5,821 nt of DNA from Caryophanales bacterium UBA3260 (GTDB lineage: Bacteria > Bacillota_I > Bacilli_A > RF39 > UBA660): assembly GCA_002362595.1 (NCBI GenBank), contig DEUO01000059.1, forward strand, positions 1 through 5,821, given 5' to 3'. The notes beneath the pieces were generated by a model, which did no database searches, was not told the DNA's origin, and worked only from the letters and a program-made list of their open reading frames with translations. Position 1 is the first letter of the stretch. Every line of letters starts with the position of its first letter. The position numbers and the translations under genes were made by a program. Shown in pieces: positions 1 through 4,853 of this stretch.

Positions 1-57
1 TTATATATTTATAATATTTAAATTTCAATAATAAAACAACTTATTATTTATAAAAGC

Positions 58-90
58 AAAAAACCATGTTGCAAAATTACTGCAACATGG
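58..90 (-). terminator. Rho-independent terminator of the 334-residue gene
   Basis: A perfect 10-bp inverted repeat (CCATGTTGCA at 64-73, TGCAACATGG at 81-90) has a 7-nt loop. Read on the minus strand it is followed at once by six T (complement of 58-63) and then more T-rich sequence. It lies 13 bases past the stop codon of the minus-strand gene. Bases 1-57 to its left are A/T-rich and show nothing I can name. Confidence 0.9.
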
Positions 91-102
91 CTCCTGCTTT
101 AA

Positions 103-1107
103 TTAACAATTAAAATATTTCTGCATAAATTCTTCATCCGGAAACTGTTCCTGTAACAGGTCTTTTAAATACTCGATTCTAAATCTTTCTTGGTTAAAGA
201 CCATCTTTAAGTCATCAAATTTCCAAATTTCAAATTCAAAACTGTTACTCCAGTAACGCCCATTTCTGGATGTTAACCTAAATCTGATATTATATCCATT
301 AAATTCACATTGCAGCAAGCTGGCTTTACCTTCTGTCTTTTCAAATTTTGATACAGTATCTGCATTTGCTACAAGTTCTGAAATGAAATCAGCTAGAAAC
401 AGTTGAGTAGATATTCCACGAACGTTTTTTTCTTCAAACTTTTCGTAAAAACTTGTAATATATTCCCAGCACGCGTCCCTATCTTTAATATTGTCAAATT
501 GAATTACCATTTTTCTATTTACAAGAATAGCATAGTCTCCCCAATTGTCATCAATCTTTTGAAGAAAAATAAGAAGTTTTTGGGATTTGTTAAATGAATA
601 TATTGTTTTTTCAAAAGTAGTTCCTGTTATTTCAGAAGAAATATACTTGTGAGAATATTGATAAATTCTGCTATTGAATCTTTTGCATATCGATTCCGTC
701 ATCCTTATTTCATGAAGTAAGGCCTCTACTTTTTCGTAAAATTGAGTAGCCTCTTTTTCAGTATCAAATTCTTCAAAAATTGGATATGAAATGTCATACA
801 GCACATAATCAAACGCATTCAACTGATTTATAAAATCATTATATCTTTTTAAGCCGTTATTTAGAAAGACATAATATCTGATGCGCTTTGCTATCCGATC
901 TTCCAATCTCATTAGACAAAGCCTTAAATCATATTCAAGGTAATCGCAATCAATGGATTGATCGTCTTCTGGACCAAAAAAAATTGGTGCAGATTTTATA
1001 ACCTTAATTTCTCTACTATATGAAGTTTTTAATTTCCGATTAATTTCTCTAAAATCTGCATATACATCAAATTCTACCCACATGCTTTCATATTCAGCTT
1101 TATGCAT
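103..1107 (-). CDS. Unrecognised 334-residue soluble protein (accessory)
   Basis: I do not recognise this protein. It is 334 residues, rich in charged and aromatic residues, with no signal peptide, no membrane segment and no obvious nucleotide-binding or catalytic motif. It is predicted cytoplasmic. The middle part (about residues 115-150) looks helical with many Glu/Lys; the C-terminal third alternates hydrophobic and polar residues, as in a beta-rich domain. The ATG start is supported by GGAGGG at 1113-1118, five bases away, and by a good promoter. The gene is monocistronic, with its own terminator. Third codon positions include clearly more G and C than truA or the HD gene. It lies beside a tRNA carrying an att-like duplication, which suggests cargo of a mobile element. 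Phage-related or defence roles are possible, but nothing in the sequence shows them. That it is a real gene is well supported; its function is unknown. Confidence 0.85.
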   Translation of the reverse strand: MHKAEYESMWVEFDVYADFREINRKLKTSYSREIKVIKSAPIFFGPEDDQSIDCDYLEYDLRLCLMRLEDRIAKRIRYYVFLNNGLKRYNDFINQLNAFDYVLYDISYPIFEEFDTEKEATQFYEKVEALLHEIRMTESICKRFNSRIYQYSHKYISSEITGTTFEKTIYSFNKSQKLLIFLQKIDDNWGDYAILVNRKMVIQFDNIKDRDACWEYITSFYEKFEEKNVRGISTQLFLADFISELVANADTVSKFEKTEGKASLLQCEFNGYNIRFRLTSRNGRYWSNSFEFEIWKFDDLKMVFNQERFRIEYLKDLLQEQFPDEEFMQKYFNC

Positions 1108-1160
1108 ACTCGCCCTCCAAAAAACACTTATTTTTTAGTTTCATAAATCTTTACTTTTAT

Positions 1161-1189
1161 ATTATAACACAAGTCAAGCTTTATGTAAA
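1161..1189 (-). promoter_or_regulatory. Sigma-A-type promoter of the 334-residue gene
   Basis: On the minus strand, TTTACA (1184-1189) is followed after exactly 17 bases by TATAAT (1161-1166). TGT immediately before the -10 gives an extended -10. Transcription would start near 1154, leaving a leader of roughly 45 bases before the ATG at 1107. Confidence 0.8.
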
Positions 1190-1223
1190 GTTGATTGATA
1201 TTTAATTATAATTTTAAAATTCC

Positions 1224-1252
1224 TTGATTTTTAAATTTTTAATATGTATAAT
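1224..1252 (+). promoter_or_regulatory. Promoter of tRNA-Thr
   Basis: TTGATT (1224-1229), a 17-base spacer, then TATAAT (1247-1252). The expected start point, about 1258-1260, is at or just before the first base of the tRNA, so the primary transcript would need almost no 5' trimming. This promoter and the one for the minus-strand gene point away from each other across 1161-1252. Confidence 0.75.
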
Positions 1253-1260
1253 ACATGTAT

Positions 1261-1336
1261 GCTTGCATAGCTCAGTTGGTAGAGCAACAGATTCGTAACC
1301 TGTAGGTCGGGGGTTCGATTCCCCCTGTAAGCTCCA
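1261..1336 (+). tRNA. tRNA-Thr (anticodon CGT)
   Basis: A complete 76-base tRNA with encoded CCA (1334-1336). The acceptor stem pairs GCTTGCA (1261-1267) with TGTAAGC (1326-1332), with one G-T pair. The D arm is GCTC/GAGC around AGTTGGTA. The anticodon loop TTCGTAA (1292-1298) has CGT at 1294-1296, which reads ACG (threonine). The T arm is GGGGG/CCCCC around TTCGATT. The last pair of the anticodon stem is an A31-C39 mismatch (1291 and 1299). The other four pairs are Watson-Crick, so I regard the gene as functional. An antisense reading frame across the tRNA is a familiar false protein prediction and is not annotated. Confidence 0.97.
1316..1336 (+). repeat. tRNA 3'-end direct repeat, copy 1 (att-like)
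   Basis: Twenty-one bases running from within the T loop to the end of CCA are repeated exactly at 1408-1428. The bases on either side differ between copies (T/G on the left, A/G on the right), so the repeat is exactly 21 bp. The stretch from T loop to 3' end is the part of tRNA genes classically used as attB core by tyrosine recombinases. Copy 1 is part of the intact tRNA. Confidence 0.85.
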
Positions 1337-1368
1337 ACTATATATAATGGAATCGAAAAGGAGGATTA

Positions 1369-1393
1369 GAAAAATATTCAGTGAATATTTTTC
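1369..1393 (+). terminator. Probable terminator of tRNA-Thr
   Basis: A perfect 11-bp hairpin, GAAAAATATTC (1369-1379) and GAATATTTTTC (1383-1393), with a 3-base AGT loop. It begins 32 bases past the tRNA CCA end. The T run is part of the stem and is followed by CC, so termination is plausible but not certain. Confidence 0.55.
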
Positions 1394-1407
1394 CCGACGC
1401 GGCTTGG

Positions 1408-1428
1408 CGATTCCCCCTGTAAGCTCCA
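1408..1428 (+). repeat. tRNA 3'-end direct repeat, copy 2 (att-like scar)
   Basis: An exact 21-bp copy of the 3' end of the tRNA-Thr gene, 92 bp downstream of the original and in the same orientation. No recognisable D arm or anticodon arm precedes it, so it is not a second complete tRNA. Its extent matches the attachment sites that genomic islands leave at the far end of an integration. Only 71 bp lie between the copies, so any element once between them has gone, or this copy marks the edge of a neighbouring element. Confidence 0.8.
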
Positions 1429-1468
1429 GCAATGTATCTGTTCGAACTTTATAGATTATATAGATATG

Positions 1469-1498
1469 AAAATCAACCATTTTACTGGTTGATTTTTT
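1469..1498 (+). terminator. Terminator, possibly bidirectional
   Basis: A perfect 11-bp stem (1469-1479 with 1486-1496), a 6-base loop, and a T run of six on the plus strand, partly inside the stem. It closes the tRNA side. It also sits about 30 bases past the stop of the minus-strand gene fragment at 1527. On that strand only four T follow, all within the stem, so termination in that direction would be weaker. Confidence 0.75.
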
Positions 1499-1526
1499 AT
1501 TTGAGAAAGTTTATTGTCTCTTACTT

Positions 1527-1796
1527 TTAAGGATTAACATAGAAGAAATAAACAGCTCCATCAAGTAAATCGGTAGCTTGCACATTTAAACATATACCCG
1601 TGTTTCTTTTTATTGTTATTTTATCATAATTATCTATTAAACTAAATCCACCTGTTTTTTTTCTAGGAGCTAGTCCGTTTATAGATATTGTAATATAATC
1701 ATCTGTTAGTTCTAATACTTCAATTGTATGTGTACCATGTTTATTAAAAGAATATGTAGATCCTTCATTTACAATCAGTTCCTCTTGATCTTTGCC
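1527..1796 (-). pseudogene. 3' fragment of an unrecognised gene, no start codon
   Basis: On the minus strand an open frame ends at TAA (1527-1529) and gives about 89 residues with protein-like composition: balanced charge, a Gly-rich turn (about residues 41-51), and alternating hydrophobic positions such as TIEVLELTDDYITISING. The last part (NVQATDLLDGAVYFFYV) again suggests beta strands, so this looks like the C-terminal beta domain of a larger protein. The frame stays open upstream to a stop at 1875-1877, but it contains no ATG, GTG or TTG. Beyond about 1796 its composition becomes Phe/Leu/Asn-rich noise overlapping the ecfT remnant. The 5' end has therefore been lost at the breakpoint. I do not recognise the family and infer no function. 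Codon use (GGC, CTG, AAC, ACG, TTC) is less A/T-biased than in the genes to the right. Confidence 0.65.
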
Positions 1797-1842
1797 ATTG
1801 ATATTATTTAAAAATATTAAATTATTTTTTTGTGATGTGTGT

Positions 1843-2001
1843 GATAAGATAAAGAATAGAAAGAAAAATATGTATTATAGAATGTATGATAAGTCAAAGA
1901 TAAAGATATATAGGTATAAGAGTAAATTATCTATATATGATTATATTTATGTTTTATTATTTTTAGTATTGATAATATATTATGTTGTTGAGGTGAGGTA
2001 G
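1843..2001 (+). pseudogene. ecfT: ecfT C-terminal remnant (ECF transporter T component)
   Basis: The plus-strand frame ending at TAG (1999-2001) encodes DKIKNRKKNMYYRMYDKSK, then a basic stretch, then YDYIYVLLFLVLIIYYVVEV. This matches my memory of the EcfT C-terminus: the Ala-Met-x-x-Arg-Gly-Tyr-like coupling helix (here MYYRMY), a basic segment, an Asp before the last membrane helix, and a short tail. EcfT is the membrane scaffold of energy-coupling-factor vitamin/metal transporters, and ecfA-ecfA-ecfT-truA is a common Firmicutes order. The stop is one base before the truA start, as in an operon. Only about 50 of the ~260 residues usual for EcfT remain. In-frame sequence upstream soon becomes non-homologous and meets TGA at 1786-1788. 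The left boundary is approximate, and the remnant has no ribosome binding site. Identification rests on short motifs plus position. Confidence 0.7.
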
Positions 2002-2002
2002 T

Positions 2003-2722
2003 GTGCATTATTTAGTAAAAGTCGCTTATGACGGAAGCAAGTTTTATGGTTTTCAGAGATTAAATGAAGAGATAAGTGTTCAAAAAGTTTTAGAAGATGC
2101 GTTAAGTAAAATTAATAATAGTGAAGTTATTATAAAGGGAGCTGGAAGAACTGATAGGGGAGTACATGCTAATGGTCAGTATGTTTCTTTTAAGTTGGAT
2201 ATAAATATTAGTAAGGAAGGAATTAGAAAGGCGTTAAATGCTATAGTTAGGCCTTATATTGATATAAAAGAAGTAAAAGAAGTAGATAGTGATGTACATG
2301 CGAGATTTAGTGTATTAAAGAAAAGATATATATATAAGATTAATATGGGAGACTTTAATCCAGTATTAGCTGATTATGTATATTATCCTATTTATAAGTT
2401 AGATGTTGATTTAATGAAGAAAGTAGCAGATTTATATTTAGGGGTTCATGATTTTCATAATTTTGTTTCTGGTGAAAGAGATGATAGTACTGCTATTATT
2501 TATAGTATTGATTTTGTTATGAAAGATAATATATTAAATATTGTTTTTGAGGGCAAAAGTTTTTATAGATATATGGTTAGAAATTTAGTAGGTATGATGA
2601 TTGAGGTTGGTAGAGGTAAAGAGAAGATTGATAAAGTAGAAGAAATGCTGAATAGTAAAGAAGATATAATTGGGTATACTGCACCAGCTGGTGGTTTATA
2701 TTTAGATGATATTGAGTATTGA
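2003..2722 (+). CDS. truA: tRNA pseudouridine(38-40) synthase TruA
   Basis: This enzyme converts uridines 38, 39 and 40 in the anticodon stem-loop of many tRNAs to pseudouridine and acts in the cytoplasm. The 239 residues are close to the family's usual ~245. The N-terminal YDGSKFYGFQ (residues 9-18) and the catalytic motif GAGRTDRGVHA (46-56, nucleophile Asp51) are textbook TruA. HARFSVLKKRYIYKI is the family's conserved central strand, and the C-terminal part has SFYRYMVRNLVGMMIEVGRG. The start is GTG, chosen because GAGGTG (1990-1995) lies seven bases upstream and the protein begins MHYLVKVAYDG as expected. It was probably co-transcribed with ecfT. With ecfT cut away, I find no convincing promoter between 1800 and 2000, so its present transcription is unclear. 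The small membrane protein follows after 8 bases. Confidence 0.97.
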   Translation: MHYLVKVAYDGSKFYGFQRLNEEISVQKVLEDALSKINNSEVIIKGAGRTDRGVHANGQYVSFKLDINISKEGIRKALNAIVRPYIDIKEVKEVDSDVHARFSVLKKRYIYKINMGDFNPVLADYVYYPIYKLDVDLMKKVADLYLGVHDFHNFVSGERDDSTAIIYSIDFVMKDNILNIVFEGKSFYRYMVRNLVGMMIEVGRGKEKIDKVEEMLNSKEDIIGYTAPAGGLYLDDIEY

Positions 2723-2730
2723 GGTGAATT

Positions 2731-2985
2731 ATGAAGGAATTAGATAGTAGGATAGCAAAAATAGAGGATAGAAATAAAAGAGTAGAAATGGATAAAGCAT
2801 GGGAGACTAGTTGGACTAGAAGAATATGTATATGTATTCTTACTTATATAGTAGTTCTTATATATTCTTATATTATAAGTAAGTATGATAATATTTTCTT
2901 AAGTAGTTTAGTTCCTGTTATAGGCTTTACTTTATCGACGTTGTCATTAGGTATAGTAAGGAAAATATGGCAAAAAAGGAGATAA
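2731..2985 (+). CDS. Small conserved membrane protein with two helices
   Basis: 84 residues. A charged, probably cytoplasmic N-terminal helix (1-22) leads into AWETSWTRR (23-31), then two hydrophobic segments (about 32-49 and 56-76) and a basic tail. The segments are linked by SKYDN, and the second contains VPVIGFTLSTLSL. From memory, small proteins with the WETS-x-x-RR signature and a Pro-Val-x-Gly-Phe-x-x-Ser-Thr-Leu second helix recur in Firmicutes and other bacteria without a known function; I could not verify this here. Positive residues just before helix 1 and after helix 2 predict both ends in the cytoplasm. GAGGTG (2721-2726) overlaps the truA stop and gives a tight coupling, so the two genes are co-translated. 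No enzymatic motif is visible. Confidence 0.85.
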   Translation: MKELDSRIAKIEDRNKRVEMDKAWETSWTRRICICILTYIVVLIYSYIISKYDNIFLSSLVPVIGFTLSTLSLGIVRKIWQKRR

Positions 2986-3051
2986 GTTGACATAAATATG
3001 TAATAATTAGGATAAATAAAGGAAAAAGTTGGCTTAAAGTAACGATTTTGT

Positions 3052-3080
3052 TTGACTTTTAAGGGACTTTCTCCTATAAT
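3052..3080 (+). promoter_or_regulatory. Promoter of rplM-rpsI
   Basis: TTGACT (3052-3057), a 17-base spacer, TATAAT (3075-3080). Start of transcription is predicted near 3087, giving a leader of about 74 bases before rplM. A second possible -35 (TTGACA at 2987-2992) just after the previous gene has no good -10 partner. Confidence 0.85.
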
Positions 3081-3086
3081 GTTAAC

Positions 3087-3160
3087 TGGTACATTTTATT
3101 TGTTTGAATTTGTTAGCCTTGGGAAAGCGAAGCAGAAGAGAACAGTGGAAGGAAATTGAT
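3087..3160 (+). ncRNA. Leader of rplM, probable L13 leader RNA
   Basis: The untranslated leader between promoter and rplM contains a G/C- and purine-rich block (TTAGCCTTGGGAAAGCGAAG and onward to about 3152) that stands out from its A/T-rich surroundings. Position and composition agree with the L13 leader described in low-GC Gram-positives, thought to let L13 repress its own operon. The block can also be read as codons in frame with rplM from a TTG at 3104. That is best explained as structured RNA, because L13 proteins do not carry such an extension. I have not folded it, so the secondary structure is inferred. Confidence 0.65.
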
Positions 3161-3592
3161 ATGAATACATTTATGGAGAAAAAAGAAACTGTAGAACGTA
3201 AATGGTATGAAATTGATGCTGAGGGCGTTACTTTAGGTAGATTAGCTTCTAAGGTTGCTGTAGTTTTAAAAGGTAAACATAAAGCTACTTATACTCCTCA
3301 CATTGATTGTGGAGACTATGTAATTGTAGTTAATGCTGCAAAGGTTAATTTAACTGGAAATAAACTAATGGATAAGAAATATTATAACCATAGTGGATAT
3401 CCAGGAGGATTAAGAGAAAGAAATGCTAAAACAATGATTGAACAATATCCAGAAGAAATGATTGAAAGAGCTGTTAAAGGTATGTTACCAAAAGGACGTT
3501 TAGGAAGAGCAATGGGTAAGAAATTATTCGTTTATGCTGGACCTGAACATAATCAACAAGCTCAAAAACCAATCGAAATGAAAGTTAACTAG
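3161..3592 (+). CDS. rplM: 50S ribosomal protein L13
   Basis: L13 is an early-assembling protein of the large ribosomal subunit. The 143 residues match the usual 142-147. Diagnostic segments in order: [46 protein letters not shown], and [21 protein letters not shown] followed by an EHNQQAQKP tail. The ATG at 3161 is chosen over an in-frame TTG at 3104 because GGAAGG (3147-3152) sits eight bases before it, family length fits, and the upstream codons coincide with the leader RNA. It forms a two-gene operon with rpsI, 13 bases downstream, under its own promoter and probably under L13 feedback on the leader. Confidence 0.97.
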   Translation: MNTFMEKKETVERKWYEIDAEGVTLGRLASKVAVVLKGKHKATYTPHIDCGDYVIVVNAAKVNLTGNKLMDKKYYNHSGYPGGLRERNAKTMIEQYPEEMIERAVKGMLPKGRLGRAMGKKLFVYAGPEHNQQAQKPIEMKVN

Positions 3593-3605
3593 GAGGTTTT
3601 AAGAT

Positions 3606-4025
3606 ATGGCTAATAAACAAATGTGGACAGCTACTGGACGTAGAAAACGTTCTGTTGCTCAAGTTAGAATGACTGCTGGTAAAGGTAAAATAACAGTTAA
3701 TGGACAAGACGTTAATGAATATATGCCTTTTGCAGTATTAGTAATGGATTTAAAACAACCATTAGTTGCAACTGGTAATGAAGATAAGTTCGATATTGAT
3801 GTTACAGTTAAAGGCGGAGGTTTCTCTGGTCAAACTGGTGCTATTAGATTAGGTATAACTCGTGCATTATTAGCATTTGATGCAGATGCTGATCAATCAA
3901 GAGAAGATGCTTATAGAAGAGTTCTTAAAGCTAACGGATTAGTTACAAGAGATCCAAGAAGTAAAGAACGTAAAAAACCAGGACTTAAAAAAGCACGTCG
4001 TGCTCCACAATTCTCAAAGAGATAG
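3606..4025 (+). CDS. rpsI: 30S ribosomal protein S9
   Basis: S9 belongs to the head of the small subunit, where its C-terminal tail reaches the P-site tRNA. The 139 residues are slightly longer than the usual ~130. Conserved parts: [13 protein letters not shown] near the start, [30 protein letters not shown], then [18 protein letters not shown], whose terminal Ser-Lys-Arg is the universal tRNA-contacting tail. A strong AGGAGG (3592-3597) overlaps the last base of the rplM stop and sets the ATG start. The gene ends the rplM operon and is followed by a terminator. Confidence 0.97.
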   Translation: MANKQMWTATGRRKRSVAQVRMTAGKGKITVNGQDVNEYMPFAVLVMDLKQPLVATGNEDKFDIDVTVKGGGFSGQTGAIRLGITRALLAFDADADQSREDAYRRVLKANGLVTRDPRSKERKKPGLKKARRAPQFSKR

Positions 4026-4044
4026 TAAAGATTTACAGTTTATT

Positions 4045-4073
4045 CCTCATAGACTTAGTGTTTATGAGGTTTT
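4045..4073 (+). terminator. Terminator of the rplM-rpsI operon
   Basis: CCTCATAGAC (4045-4054) pairs with GTTTATGAGG (4060-4069) over 10 bp with one G-T pair. The loop is TTAGT, followed by TTTTCTTTT. It starts 20 bases past the rpsI stop. Its loop and flanks resemble the terminator at 4779-4808. Confidence 0.9.
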
Positions 4074-4098
4074 CTTTTGCTTTAATAATAGCTAAGTT

Positions 4099-4126
4099 TT
4101 GTTAATTAATTGATATGTGCTATAAT
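4099..4126 (+). promoter_or_regulatory. Extended -10 promoter of the Cys-His-Asp protein
   Basis: TTGTTA (4099-4104), 16 bases, then TATAAT (4121-4126) preceded by TGC, an extended -10. The start point would be near 4133. An in-frame ATG at 4115 lies upstream of this and so cannot be the start of translation from this promoter. Confidence 0.75.
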
Positions 4127-4150
4127 ACTAAGTCATTAATGGGGGATATT

Positions 4151-4759
4151 ATGAAAAAATTTCAATATGGTGTAGATTATTTTGCTTATGACATGGATTT
4201 AATTGAAAAAATGTTTAACATAAGAATATGTGGAGTACCATTAAGCTTTTTTTTACTTGATTTAAGAAAGACGGATACTTATTGCCATTTGAACTCTGAT
4301 ATATTGGCATACTTTATGGAAGACTCAAATAGGGTTGAAGGGGAATTACCATCTATTTCTGGAGATGATAAGGGTCACTCATGGGTAGAAAAAGATGATT
4401 TTGTTTTTGATACTATAACAGGAGCTAAATGGAAAAAAGATTCTTATTATGAACGTTATGCACCATATAATTGTGTTGTTTTACCAAGAGATAGTTCGAC
4501 AGAGCGTATTAAAGAATACTTACAACACAATGAGAATTATCCTGAAATGTATGTGGCAATAATTCGTGATATGGAAGAAGAATTACCTAAGATGATATAT
4601 GGAAAAGTTTTACGTTCTCATATTGATAGATTTATAGCTGAGAAAAAATTAGATAGTATAGAATTAGATTCTTCACTTGTAGATAAATTTATGATAGGTT
4701 TAAAAGAAGTATATAGACATACTAAAGAATTTAAAGATTCTGCCCCAAAGAAAAATTAA
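4151..4759 (+). CDS. Uncharacterised protein, possible transglutaminase/papain-like fold
   Basis: 202 residues, no signal peptide or membrane helix. I do not recognise the exact family. The arrangement Cys45 (DTYCHLNSDILAYFM, starting a helix), His76 (GHSWVE, a strand) and Asp87 (DFVFDTITG, next strand) is the Cys-His-Asp order and spacing of transglutaminase/papain-like enzymes. In many of these the His is followed by x-Trp-x-Glu and the Asp by Thr or Pro. The 30- and 11-residue gaps suit a compact core. A cysteine protease, amidase or acyl-transfer role is an inference only. The ATG at 4151 is chosen because GGGGGA (4141-4146) precedes it by four bases and the -10 box lies inside the longer reading from 4115. 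It is monocistronic, between two terminators. The C-terminal third is charged and helical and ends in a Lys-rich tail. Confidence 0.85.
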   Translation: MKKFQYGVDYFAYDMDLIEKMFNIRICGVPLSFFLLDLRKTDTYCHLNSDILAYFMEDSNRVEGELPSISGDDKGHSWVEKDDFVFDTITGAKWKKDSYYERYAPYNCVVLPRDSSTERIKEYLQHNENYPEMYVAIIRDMEEELPKMIYGKVLRSHIDRFIAEKKLDSIELDSSLVDKFMIGLKEVYRHTKEFKDSAPKKN

Positions 4760-4778
4760 TAATTTATAATATTTATAT

Positions 4779-4808
4779 CCTATAAACTTAGTTGTTTATG
4801 GGTTTTTT
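4779..4808 (+). terminator. Terminator of the Cys-His-Asp gene
   Basis: A 9-bp stem with one T-G pair (4779-4787 with 4794-4802), loop TTAGTT, then six T. It starts 19 bases past the stop at 4757-4759. The T run also falls where the -35 of the next promoter should be. Confidence 0.9.
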
Positions 4809-4831
4809 CTTGTTATTTTATATGATATACT
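4803..4831 (+). promoter_or_regulatory. Probable extended -10 promoter of the HD gene
   Basis: TATACT (4826-4831) with TGA directly before it is a good extended -10. The only sequence at the -35 distance is the T run of the preceding terminator, so the -35 is poor. Transcription would start near 4838, giving a leader of about 15 bases that is mostly the ribosome binding site. Confidence 0.5.
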
Positions 4832-4853
4832 CTTTTTATTGAGGAGAAATAAT

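Noticed and set aside
403..597. Plus-strand 64-residue open frame
   Set aside because: It lies wholly opposite the well-supported 334-residue gene and has no ribosome binding site or promoter.
1381..1422. A 13-codon frame from GTG after an AAGGAGG sequence
   Set aside because: The ribosome binding site is about 16 bases away and the codons run through the hairpin and the tRNA-derived repeat.
1214..1480. Minus-strand 88-residue open frame containing GESNPRPTGYESVALPTEL
   Set aside because: It is the antisense of the tRNA-Thr gene, a well-known false protein prediction; the tRNA and its terminators explain the sequence.
1792..2001. A complete 69-residue protein starting at TTG 1792
   Set aside because: There is no ribosome binding site, and the first ~17 residues overlap the other truncated gene. 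The rest reads as the EcfT C-terminus, so it is annotated as a remnant.
3104..3160. N-terminal extension of L13 from TTG
   Set aside because: The stretch is the leader RNA; a good ribosome binding site, an ATG at 3161 and normal L13 length favour the shorter protein.
4115..4150. Twelve extra N-terminal residues of the Cys-His-Asp protein
   Set aside because: The promoter -10 (4121-4126) lies inside this stretch, so it is not transcribed as coding sequence from that promoter.
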